Shown here piece by piece: positions 22,821-34,265 of a DNA stretch of 64,000 bases; positions within the stretch are counted from its first letter, which is position 1, and the number at the start of each line of letters is the position of its first letter. The position numbers were made by a program, and so were the translations under genes. The stretch comes from Capitella teleta (lineage: Eukaryota; Annelida; Polychaeta; Capitellidae), in assembly GCA_000328365.1 (NCBI GenBank), contig KB311733.1, positions 284,295 to 348,294 of the forward strand. The letters are read 5' to 3'. The notes beneath the pieces were generated by a model that saw only the letters and a list, made by a program, of their open reading frames with translations, searched no databases and had not been told where the DNA came from.

Positions 22821-25681
22821 ATGCCATCGAATGTTCGAGATGCGCCCAGATGGAAGGGTCGGTCGAACAGAAGAGCTCCTCCCGAGGCTAGCGCTCCCAA
22901 TGACTCGTTGATGAGGAAGATAGCTGCCATGGAGGCCCAAGATGACCGACGTCAGCTCTTTGAAGGTTTTCGCTCTGAGGCGAGGAATCGATCTTGTGCT
23001 GGTCGATTTGACCGATCTGCCGAACTATACACCAAGGTATTGTCTCCCTTTATTCGAAAATTGGTTGCGCCATTGAGAGATGAATGGAAACCGATTCTCA
23101 ATTAGCTTGGCTCTTGAAATTAAGATATTGCCCGTGAATGTCATGAGTGAATATGTGATTATATAACAGGCTCTGGATCTCTTCCCCGAAGATGTCGACT
23201 GTCTGGTGGCCAGAGCTTCATGTCACTTTCAGAATGGACACTTTGACTCGTGCATTCAAGATGCCGACGCTGCTCTTATGCTCACTCCGAAGATACCCAA
23301 AGTACGCGAAATCAAGTTAAACTATTAATCAAATAATTATATCGAAATGGTGATGTAAGATCTTAAATCTTGGTATGTTTTCTCAAGGCGGAGTTCTTGA
23401 AAGCAGAATCGTTTTACCACAAAGGAGAGTTTGAGCAATCGTTGATATGCTACCACAGAGCCAACACAATTCGTCCAGGTGCTCCCCAGTACATCCGAGG
23501 AATAAAGAAAGCTGAGGGTGCCATTGAGAACAGCATTGGAGGTGAGCGCTGACGTGGAAGTTGAGAGAGTTAGTGATAGTAACATTTGTTTCAGAGGCTT
23601 TCAAAGGAGGTCTCGTACCGACAGTTACCTCTGCAAGGACGCCCAAAACGGTAAAATTGAGGGTGTTGCCATGGCGACCAGTGACCTCTCTCTATTAGGT
23701 CAGAAGAGGGACGCATGGTCCAGTGGCTCCGAGGAAGCCGGGCACTAGGGATAGCCCAAGGAAGCACTACTCCCAGAAACATCCACCAAAGACGGTGAGG
23801 AATCTTCTTGGGGAGTTATATGGAGACTGGAAATATTTGGAGGGGATTCTGAACGACGAAGGTGTGTGGGAAGCATTGAATCAAAAACTTTAGATTGATG
23901 TTGAAACGACCAGAGGAGATTCTACAAGAGATGAACAATGAGACAATGAAAGCCAAAACGAAAAAGAAGAAGGGTAAACGCAACCAGAGCGGAAGGGTTG
24001 ATGACGATGATGACGAGGAGGGAGGGTCCGCTGTTCATTTCGACAGCTATGCAAGAGGCGAGATGGACACACGAGTATTACCACAATTACTTACACTCTC
24101 AAACCGACAGAGCAGAGAAAAGCAAGACGAGGACAAAGTGAACACATCAAAGCTCTGGCTGAGAAAGGACTCGTGTACCTCGAGGACAGGACGACCTTCT
24201 GGGTGCAACAGAGAGCACCGACCAGTGCAGTGAAATCTGGAGTCGGTCGGAGTGAAGCCAGCGTTTCAGAAATTCTGACGACTATCCATCAGATTCAACA
24301 AGGTGAGTTGGTCGTCGTGCCAGGTCAGTTTCTTCACCGCTAACTCTAGCGCAGGGAGAAGGTCAGTTCTTAGAGACACTGCGTCCAGCCGAGAAAACTC
24401 TCAACCGACTTAAAAAGGCCGGGGAGAGCGAAATTCCCGATCGGTTGAAATTGATGGGCACTATACACAGTCTTATTGGATCTGCTCATTGCGAAACTGG
24501 TAACCTAACCAGTGCATCTAAGCACCATCAATATGACCTCCAAATCGCTGATCAATGGTATGATTAAATTCACATTTCAATTCATGGTATTGATTTATGT
24601 TAACAGCAATGACCTGGAAGCTAAATCGCGAGCTTTGGATAATCTGGCAAGAGTTCACATCCGTTGTGAGAAATACAGCAGTGCAGTGAGATGGTAAGAA
24701 TTGGCGCCTGCAATTATTTCCTGTTAATCTCGCCCATCAGTTTCAAACGCAAGATCCCTTTGATCCAACAAGACCTGGAAGCAGCCTGGCTGTACCATGA
24801 GATGGGCAGATGCCACCTGGAGCTTGAGCACTACCCAAAAGCCTACTCGTGTGCCCAAAAGTCAATGCAGGCAGCCAAACATACTGAAGATGTTGGCTGG
24901 CAGCTGAACGCTCAGGTTCTACTGGCTCAAGCTAACGGTTGGTTGTACTGGACCCATTCAGACATTTGATTGTTTCGTCCCAGTTGAATTAGGAGAGTAT
25001 GGGGAAGCAGTAGTTGCCTTCGAAGACGCACTCTGTTTAGCGGAAGACGAGCGGGATGAGGATGCGTCGTTCGCTATCAGGAGAGCCCTGATCCACGTCA
25101 GGGAGAAGATTAAAGAGCTTGAAGAAGATGCTGCTAAGATGGAAGAATTGAGAGTAGAACAAGAGAAGAGGAGAGAGGAAGAAGAAGAGGAGAAGGAGTT
25201 AGAACGAGGCGTTCTCAAGATTGCGTTTAGTCAGAGTGATCCGAATTCGGAGGAAGATGAAAGTGACCAAGATAGAGGGAAATACGATGAGGATTGGGAT
25301 GACGGCGATGACGACGAGGAAGCGAAAGAGGAGCAGGATGAAGAGGAGGAAATAAACACCTTCCATGATGTATCTGATGACTCTTCAACTGAGCAGGAAC
25401 ACAATAACCAGGACACAACCGACCCGAGTGAAGATTCAACCGACGAAGGAGACGATCACATCCCGGACACGGAGCCTATCATCGCTCAGAATGATTCCGG
25501 ATCCACGAGTCTCAGTGAATCCGGATCCATTGCGGATCTCCAGGATCGACCGGAGTCATTCCGAGGCAGCAGTCGGAGTCGACCCGAGTCCACGAGGACG
25601 ATGAAGCGTCCTCAGTCGTCCATGTCGAGGAGCAGTCGTCCGACATCCACTGCACCGCATGCATATTTGCCTCAGTATTAG
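22821..25681 (+). CDS. TTC25: TTC25/ODAD4, outer dynein arm docking complex subunit
   Basis: Eleven exons were assembled in phase: 22821-23036, 23170-23301, 23388-23541, 23595-23650, 23699-23861, 23914-23973, 24111-24302, 24362-24557, 24607-24693, 24741-24937 and 24984-25681. They give 716 residues; human TTC25 has 672 as I recall. N-terminal TPRs carry FPEDVDCLVARAS, GEFEQSLICYHRAN and IRGIKKAEGAIENS. The linker has TVRNLLGELY and the YLED...FW motif. A second TPR set carries AKSRALDNLARV and YHEMGRCHLELEHY. The tail is coiled and Glu/Asp/Ser-rich. The protein anchors outer dynein arms to axonemal doublets, so motile cilia are implied. The exon 6 boundaries are the least certain: a fully open Asp-rich stretch at 23974-24110 is treated as intron because only then does the frame rejoin. 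AATAAA lies at 25786-25791. Confidence 0.9.
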
Positions 25682-26052
25682 CATAATAATGTATGTAAAT
25701 AATCTGCTAAAGTATGCAAATTTATGTAAATCTTTTAATATTACCTGCTAGTTATGAGCATAAAGAGTGATCATGAAATGAAAAAAATAAACATCGTTAT
25801 AGCATATATCATGCATAACTTTTATTTCTTTCAAACATAGAACAAGTCAATATTACACTGCATGTACATGATGCTAGCAAAAACATTGAACGCAACATGC
25901 AGTGAAGCGTATGAAATTTCGAGATTAGGCTACCAGAAAAAAAAAAAAAAAAAAAAAAAAAGAAAAAAAAGCATTGCACAAGTAATAATGATATAGATGT
26001 ATCGTATTCGTATCATTCGCAGTGGCTGCAGCAAAATGGCCCGCGGAGGTCA
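25682..26052. other. convergent 3' region between TTC25 and filamin
   Basis: About 370 bases separate the stop codons of the two convergent genes. The stretch holds the TTC25 polyadenylation signal and a poly-A tract at 25936-25961 (poly-T for the minus-strand gene). Confidence 0.6.
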
Positions 26053-27629
26053 TCAAGCGCTTGGTCCTCGAACGTCGATCTCGAATGGACTCCCTGTTGA
26101 AACGGAGGAAAATTCCATCACATGTATCTGACCCAGGTTTCACTGACCTTCAACGATTTCCTCGTTGTACTTGACAATTAGGTCATGGCGACCTAGTTTC
26201 TTCGGAATGATGGTGACTCTGTAGACGTTTGTTCCAATTTTGTCATACTGTCTCACGGGAAGGTCACTGTCAATCTCAAGGTGACCTTTCTCTACTTGCG
26301 ATGCATCGACTGTAACAAACAACTAATATCACAGCAATGTCATTCAAGGTCATTGATCCTACTTGTGAAAACCAGAGGTTCCTGCAAGTGAGCAACATTA
26401 TCTAAATCTTGGACGAGAACCCTGGTTGACTTTGCGATGACATTGAAAGGTGAGCCTGGAACCACAGCGTTCCCATACAGCAGACCAATGGTGTATTGTC
26501 CTTTAATTGAGAGCAACGCATGAAATGGACACATAATGGACAAATTCAAACCAACCGGGCATTTCTGGCAGATAAGTCACTTGGACTTCCCCTCCTTCCA
26601 TTCCTTTGATTTCAGGGGACAGAACACCTTCGTTCGGGTCTAAAAACAAAAATTGGTACAGATCAATGTCGATTTCAGCGATTTTAATTTTTCCTAATTT
26701 CACCTGTGATTTGACATTCGAATTCTTTCTCCAATGTTTCGGCGCCTGTTTCAAGAACAAACGTGGCTTTCCTACCAGCGATGGCTTCTTGGATTCCACG
26801 ACCTCTGACCCTCACTTGACCTTCACCTTCAGCACTGATCGACATTGGAACACCTATATCGTGGAATGTTTCCGATATGAAACAGTGGCTGCGATCTTTT
26901 GATTAACTCAGAGCTGTGAACTCAATTGGCGTCTTGTTAAACTGCTAAAGCAATGTGTATGAAATCAGCAATGCGAATGTTATGAAAATTACTCTTGCAT
27001 GCGATTCTCAACCACACAAGCAGTCGAGTATGGAAGCTATATGCAGGAATGGGAGAGGGAGTTTGTGCATGGAAGGTATCACGCGCACAGAGTCACAGGG
27101 GTTGATTTCCCAATCATAAAAATGTACACACAAATCATCATAGAAATTTATTCATAACAGAAGAATCACAGAGTTTATGTACAACAGATTTTGATTTGAT
27201 GGACGTCAGTTGATCACTTTCTTCTTTCCTTTCCTACCTCTGAAAATGACACTTCTGCTTGTTGTGCTTCTGGTTTTACGCTTTGTTGGATCAATCGTTG
27301 CATATACGACATCTTGCATTGGTTGTGTAACATGTCTATGTTCGATGTTGAACACGATGCTATTTTGCTGAGGAATCGCAGCCTGGATGGTTCGACCACC
27401 GAAAGCATGGCTGTGCTGCATTGCAGGATGCCAAGTTGACATTTGACCACTTGGAGTAGGTCTTGGTAGTGGTAGAGTGGTCGGGGCGGGCGGGATGGTT
27501 GTCCTGATGTTGGCTGTGCCGTACATCTGGGATGCAGGTCGCTGTAGCGTTGAGAAGTGATGATTCACAGAGTTCGATACCTCCTGCTTGTGTGTGTGGG
27601 GCAGGGTGAATGAGCTGAACGGAGATGGA

Positions 27630-27672
<43 letters not shown>

Positions 27673-30600
27673 GCTGTTGTTGATAATGTTCTTGTTGATG
27701 TTGTTCTTGCTGATGGTGTTCAGGCAAGTTCCCCATTTGAAATGGACCTGCCGTTGATGGCACTGGGTCGACATCATTCATGAGGAGATGACCACGGATG
27801 GCATCATGGTTGGACGCAGATTGCCCAACGTCAATGTCATCAAAACCGGCGCACAGCTCTGTCAGATGTAGTTCATCAGTTTGCGGCGTGACGTGTACTT
27901 GTGACGTGTTCTCTCTTGGATGTTGATAGTGTTTCACTTGGATTGACGTGTCGGGTTGCACTGGAGGATCGAGAACCGAAGACGAGGAGTCTGACTGAAT
28001 GACGTCATCCTCATTCCAAATTCGAACATCATCCTCAGACCTCCGCTCTTCACATATAAATTCTGCTCCTATATTAATATTTAAGCAATAAAGTTTTGTA
28101 ATTAGTGACGTCATGAGTGCACTACCTTTTGGTTGGTCGTCCAATACACGTGGCAACCCATAGAATATCTCTTGACTCGCTGCGACGTCAGAGAAATCGA
28201 ACTCAGAGGACGGAGCAGAATCTTGAGTCCCGATTGTCTCAACTCCTCCGAAACGAACTGTTGATTGAATTGTTGAAAATGGCCGCTCTAACTTTTTGGG
28301 CCCTTTTTTATAATTTGCAATTCTCCCTTCTCTTAATTTGAATTTGAATTTGAATTTGAATTATATATTTATATATGTACTGGTCACTAAAGTACACGAT
28401 TTCCTCTTTTCGTGTTAATTTCATGTCAAATTATGTTTTATAATAATACAATAACACTGTGTATGTACAATACACCGCACACAAACACGAAGCTATAAGC
28501 ACTATGAATCGATCTAAATCTCCGCGTGCAAAGTACGTACAAAACATGGTGCATGTAAGCAGTCCTGTCCATTTCGAATCTTCAATTGTGATGAATTTTT
28601 GGGGTGGAATCAGTGATTTTCAGCTGCTACGTTTCCGAGCTTTAATGAAAATTGTGAGTGTGACGTCATCTGAGCATTCAGAAAAGAGAAGAAGCGAGCA
28701 TATTGTGTGCACTTGAAGAAAAAAAAATTTCATCGTGGGAATTACATGCGTGCAATCATTGAAACCAAAAGCGGAACACGAATCACCATAATTATATTAA
28801 GTGAGAAATATAGGTAAGGTATTTTTTTCAGGCGAGTATGGCGGTGTACGTGTCAGGTGGGAATTAATGCTATAAGTTCCTTATAGCTATTTAATTCGTT
28901 CTTTGGAAACAATACAACATCACAAAGACACGATAAATTGAAGGGAGCAATTATCCCTTTTCTAGTTTATGTGTTTTCAAATATACGGTGTATTAGTATT
29001 TACTTCTTCTTCCTGAATACAGAGGCGCATGCGTGGAGCACACGAGAGGTCAATGAACTTTACGGAATGAAAAAGTTAATAGCCACAAATTCAAGGTTCA
29101 ATGCCCACAACAAGACTAAGCTCACCTTGAATACACGTCGAAGGAGGACTAATAAATTTCAATACTATGGAATACTGCATTTATGGTAAATTGCAGAAAT
29201 TCAAATTAGAAACCAAGCCAGGCGCACACTCCGAATTACACACCAAAAAGCCACGCATAGCAAGGGAATTGAGAATAGAATTCACAGCCAATACAATACA
29301 CGCGGTAGGAAATGAAAGCAATCAAAAAACCAATGAAATACCTCTGTTTCCTTCTTCAGATTTCACATCAAACGGAGAGGCTGGTGAAATCATACAAACG
29401 TTGATGTTTCTCCATATTTAGGCCTTAATGATAATTTTTACCGAAACTCTAGAAGTTAATATAGATTTAGAAATACAATGTATAACTATTGCGCGAATTG
29501 AATTGTATTAAACTGATATGTAGATGCTAATCTTACCTTTGACAGCGATGCCTCCACAGAAAACAGCAGCATTGTAGAGTCCGATTTCATCAGGTACGAA
29601 ACTGACGCTGTATTCATTCGGGCCAATCTCCTGAATATCATGCTCAACACTCTCTCCACTCCGGATGATATAGGCGGAGATGTCATCCACTCCAGTGTTG
29701 GCACAGTTCACTGCAACATTGCACCACTATAATAAAAAAAACCCACTGAACTAGCATAATAAACGTACCCGTGAATGAGTATCTTTCTCCACGTCGTGCA
29801 GTTGTTGCATCTCGAGTGATGACCGCTTGCGCAGGATCGTAAACATCAACAGTGAATGGTTGGCCACGGTCATCATAGTACACTGTGATTTCCCATTGAC
29901 CAGGGACGTCAGGGGTGAACGACACGTGGTGGTTGTGGTGGTCAAGTCGAGAGGAAGGAAGTTCTTGGTTGTCTCCTGATGGGGACCTCGCAATGGTCTT
30001 GATGTCCTTGCTTCCCTCGTTGCTGGTGTTGACCTTTTTATGAGATATTGTAGACTGGTTAAGAATTGGCAAACACCACTTACTTTGATGGTAGTCGTGG
30101 AAGAGATTTTCCAATATGGGACAATGTCGACAGTAAGACCAGATGCCTCTATTGAAGGTTCCAGAGGAGGAGGTGTGACTTGGGGTGGGGGAGAGGGAGG
30201 AGGGGGAGTGGCAGGACTTCGTCGTTGATATTTGTGCTGCAACCAGGCCGCGTATGCCATCACTCCGATGTGGTCTACCTCAGGATTCATCATATCTTTG
30301 TATGTTATGATAGGTTCAACATCAAAGGCCCTCTTTCCTTCCTCCATGGCTAGTTTATAAATAAGCATTATACAGAGATCAAAGCCAGCACCGATATTTC
30401 AACTCTCACCTGCTTGTATGGTACTAGGCCAGTCAGAGGAGTCAGGATCCGGCCAGCCAGGTACGTTTCCTCCGAGAGAGCAAACCAGCTCCGATAAGAT
30501 GTAGCCATTATTCCAATCTTTCTACAATATAATAAACAAAACTGATACTATGTTTGACCACGCGTAGATATTTCTCACATCAAAGTTCGACACCTGCACG

Positions 30601-31476
30601 TGTGAGTTGACCCACTGCAAGGTGGTGTTGTAACCAGGTGCGCCCTCTGCTGTGAAGTACGACAGGTACGTCATTCCGGACAGCTCATCCAAATCAGGAC
30701 TGGAGAAGTTCTCAGGACTGACAACAGGAGGAACTCCCAGAAGTTCTTCAGCTCCTTGCATGGCATTGCGGCAGTTGTTCAAGGAATCCGACGATGACAA
30801 CGAGTGCCACGAAGGGCAGAAGCCAGGATGGCAGTACTCGACAATTCCACTGTAATGATTTATGCAATTGTCACAGGTACAATAGTAGTTGCATGGTGTG
30901 CTATATACTCACTGTAAGGCGACACCGTCCGTCCAGTCTGAACCAAAGTTGGTGAGATGTCTGTGAGGGTAAAGGACTGCGTTTGCCCAAGAGAGCATGA
31001 GCTTCTTTGGGGGAAGACGAGATTGACTTCCAATCTGATATCGACGAATCAACGTCCAGATCATCCCTAAGATCAGCTTCGTGTTGCCCCCGGCAATGTC
31101 CTCAGCGCCTATGATTGGCCCATTGGTTTGATGTACTGATAATTCAGCGGCTGTTTATTGATCACCCACCTATATTAACCAAGCGCACTCCATCCTTCTT
31201 CATTGCCTCCATGGCCAACGCGAGGTTCCCAGATGCTTCATAATGATTCACATTTTTCTTGTTGATGACTCGACCAATCCTTCCTCCTTGAAGCACTTCC
31301 ATCAACCGACACAGCAAGATGCCGTTCCGAAAATCCTGCGCAGGATCCTCCACCTCGAGATCCAGCACTCTAAGTTTGTCGTTGACCCAGTTGGCGAAGG
31401 TGTGGCTCTGTATCCTGACCCATGGCTCCAGTTCGAGCGGAGCTACTGCTTCATCCGAGTCGTATCCGTTCGACAT
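26053..31476 (-). CDS. mini-filamin: three CH domains plus four filamin repeats
   Basis: Twelve exons, all phase-consistent: 31476-31170, 31108-30913, 30849-30579, 30521-30410, 30349-30084, 30033-29769, 29710-29537, 26853-26704, 26639-26556, 26500-26363, 26309-26148 and 26093-26053. The product has 721 residues. CH1 carries WVNDKLRVLDLEVEDPAQDF and LVNIGAEDIAGGNTKLILG. CH2 carries LSWANAVL and GFCPSW. A third CH-like domain has LQWVNSH..., KDWNNGYILSELVCSLGG. A Pro-rich hinge precedes four Ig-like filamin repeats; the last ends EGSPFEIDVRGPSA and stop. Filamins crosslink actin. Three CH domains recall insect jitterbug rather than vertebrate filamin (two CH, 24 repeats). The 2.7-kb seventh intron holds a Q-rich transcription unit; the other introns are about 50-65 bases or slightly longer. 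Confidence 0.88.
27206..28257 (-). CDS. Gln-rich protein exons inside a filamin intron
   Basis: Two exons, 28257-28126 and 28068-27206, end in a stop and a polyadenylation signal (AATAAA, minus strand, 27152-27147). They encode about 330 residues: an acidic Ser/Asp-rich N-terminal part, about 17 uninterrupted Gln from a CAA/CAG repeat (27630-27690), a Thr/Pro-rich part and a basic Arg/Lys C-terminus. The motif VVYATI near the end resembles an ITIM (V.Y..I) but may be chance. No known domain is seen. The exons lie in intron 7 of the filamin gene on the same strand. The first acceptor is phase 1, exactly matching the filamin exon ending at 29537, so they may form an alternative filamin C-terminus. 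A candidate independent first exon is 29180-29126 (ATG, phase 1 donor). Confidence 0.6.
27630..27690. repeat. TTG/CTG trinucleotide repeat (polyglutamine)
   Basis: A run of TTG/CTG units that reads as CAA/CAG on the coding minus strand. Being mostly CAA, it is probably less unstable than a pure CAG tract. It is likely polymorphic in length. Confidence 0.85.
28332..28364. repeat. (AATTTG)n microsatellite
   Basis: About five tandem copies of AATTTG, just upstream of the first Q-rich exon, within the filamin intron. Confidence 0.8.
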
Positions 31477-33160
31477 GTTGGTTGTTAGTTCAGCATACTG
31501 CTCAGTGCTTGGTTGACACCCTTCCTGGAGAAGAAGTCTTTCTTAAGGTCGCTCATGCATGGCAATGTGCTCAGTTAAGGCAAGTAAACACAGTCTAAAG
31601 TTAGGCTATTTCGGCAAGCATTGGATTTCAAGCAGCTATGCGAACATATTCGCATATAGGCCTTTAAGAACGAATATATTTATTCATCTTGCATGAGTCA
31701 GACAGTGGTCTGTTTAACACGCCTTCTAGCTGTTGATATATATTTATAAATTAGAAGTATTATATGGTTTCAAAGTCAGACTGTAGAACTGGATGACGCA
31801 TTATATGCAGACTATATACTAGTATACAGGGACTGAGAATTAGTAAAATTTTAATTACTTGAACATGTATTGTTCGCCATATTCATGATTCTACATGAGA
31901 TCATTGGAGCTAACAAAGAGTGCTTAACAGGGAATGTGAAAAAGAAAACAACAAAATAACAATAATAAAAGTAATAAAATGATAATCAATGCATAGCGTT
32001 ACATTTGTAATAATAATTAGTTAGGATAAGACGTGAAAGCAAAAACCTATAAAAACACATTCAAACTTGCACTAGCTTACATTAATAATAAATTATTGCA
32101 CCAATCAACGAATCACGAAATAGCTGTTCTTATCATTGCCCCTGATAATAGCCTATTTTCGTGTGTATTGAAAATAAATATAAAAATAATTCCAGCTTAG
32201 ATACGTTTCGGATAGGCTCTATCGAAATTCATTTATTCCCATCTAATTCTCTGCGATCAATACACGAATTTCTTCTCAAAAAGTTGAAGAAATGCCACTC
32301 AATTGTTTCATAATGCTACAGAATGCGAAGTCTGGCAGGTTCCCAAATAATTATTTCGATCATAATTCCATCATTATGGACCTGTGCTAGGCTATCCATA
32401 CTAACGGACATTATAAGAGCGCTGAGCCGAAACCATAGCAACCGTGTACCTTGACATGAATAATTTATAACCATGACCCACTTTGAACTCAACCAATCTT
32501 CGAAATATTCAACGAATTTGCAAATAACCAACCAACGCCCCACTATGATTCTCACATTGTTTCGCTGTCTTTTGACTATCTGAGCTTTTCCAGCGGATTG
32601 GTGCAGATATGCAGATCTCGCGTTTTACTTGGAGTTTCTTCCACATGAGTAGAAGAAACACCATGTTTGCGATAACAACGACACGTACGCCATAACAAGT
32701 ACGTAATTACGTAAAACATGTTGCAGAACTGTTCAGAAATTACTTTAATCATCCGTAGTTCATCAGCCTTTTGAGATGACAACGCTTCCGGGGCCAAAAA
32801 TAATGTCCTTTTTTGCCTTGCACTCCTATGTTTCCTATGAAAATAGTTTATAATTTAGTATATAATCGAGATATAATCACTAGTTGATATCCCTGGCAAA
32901 TTGTTTAGAGATGAATCATACTATGCAACATTGTTATCGAGATCAAAACTTCGTGCGAATTTCTGCTAAATATCTGAAAATAAAAAGAACAATAACATTA
33001 CTTTGATGACCAAAATGTGTGAATACTACATACCTAAGCGCGAGAGTAAGGGCACATGGATGTATTTATTCACATTGAGAAGGTTACGTGTAATCTGCAT
33101 GCAGTGTTATATATATTTATAGGGCCATATTCGACACAGTTCATCTGCACATCAACAGAA
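31477..33160. other. divergent intergenic region
   Basis: It separates the divergently transcribed filamin (minus) and AChBP-like (plus) starts, so both promoters should lie here. No TATA box in convincing position, no repeat and no coding exon were recognised. Confidence 0.45.
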
Positions 33161-34265
33161 ATGGTAGGTCAAGGGAATTTAGTGATTTTTCTGTTGATTG
33201 GGGCTTCTGCAGTCCAGGGAAAAGGAAAGGCCGGCCCCGAAAGATGTGTAAGTGCACCACTCACATTTAAACAATCAAGTTTTATAATAATTATCAATTA
33301 TGAATGAATAATAATAGTAATAATGGGCAATGGGCATACAATACTTATAACTCTCATAACTTTGATATATTTAGTGTGATAATGTACTACATGTATTGTG
33401 TATTGAATCCAGGTCCAGTCATTGAGTGATGATTACACGGACGTCGCAACTCACCTGAACAGTGCGACACCAGGGGTCGCCAAAACCGTACCTCCAGTGA
33501 CGAGGAATGCGACCGGAATACCGAGCCCGGTGACGGTCCATTTCGGCTTGGCACTCATCCAAATCGATGATTTTGAGCCGAACGACAAAGCGTACACGGA
33601 TGCCGTGTTTCAAATGTGGACGAGGCAGGCAAGAAAGCTCGATATTCTGATTCATCATTTCATCCGTTATTCTAACATAATCACCAACATCTCGATGATT
33701 TTGCCAATGTCCACTACTTATATCAGGCGCAGAAGAAGTCTGATATATGCATGCAACCTTTATTTTGCAGTTGCACCTTGATGAGCGCCTGCAGTGGGAT
33801 CCAAGCGAATACAATCGAGTCGTCGTGTCGAGGATTCCTAGCTCCTGGATCTGGAACCCAGACCTAGTAATGATGTACAAGTGAGTGGCCACATTAACGC
33901 CAATGATACCCACTTAACAGCTATTATACAGCATAGAATACAGCAAAGATAAACAACTCTCTTTGGTGTATAACACTGGTGATGTCTTGAACATCGACCC
34001 GATTAAAAGGAAGACCAGATGTTTCAGACAAAATGACGGACAATACAAATGTAAATTTGATGTTGTCTCGTGGACATACGATGGCAACGTCATCGATCTG
34101 CAGCCTTACGAGGGTCTGAACCGCGTTGATCTATCCGATTACGTTGAGCTTCCTGGGGTGTCGGTCACGGAGACAACTGCTCAGCGGGTGGTTAAATATT
34201 ACCCCTGTTGCCCTGAGCCCTATGTCTCTCTTGATTACACCATCACCCTCAAGCCTGGAGTTTGA
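33161..34265 (+). CDS. secreted acetylcholine-binding-protein-like, Cys-loop ligand-binding domain only
   Basis: Four exons: 33161-33247, 33413-33628, 33771-33880 and 33932-34265, giving 248 residues. A hydrophobic signal peptide (VIFLLIGASAVQG) is followed by a nicotinic-receptor ligand-binding domain: FGLALIQIDDF, LQWDP (loop D Trp), WIWNPDLVMMY (loop A), SWTYDG (loop B Trp, residue 185) and YYPCCPEPY (loop C: Tyr228, vicinal Cys230-231, Tyr235). The frame ends right after the strand that would lead into TM1, and AATAAAG follows at 34278-34284. The protein is therefore soluble, like molluscan AChBP. The Cys-loop is C168-x9-C178, shorter than the usual 12-13 residues, and lacks the FPFD core. 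Exon 2 ends in a GC donor (CAG/GCAAGA). Ligand binding is inferred, not shown. Confidence 0.88.

Noticed and set aside
33419-33913. 164-residue frame on the minus strand
   Set aside because: It is antisense to the conserved AChBP-like exons and crosses their introns.
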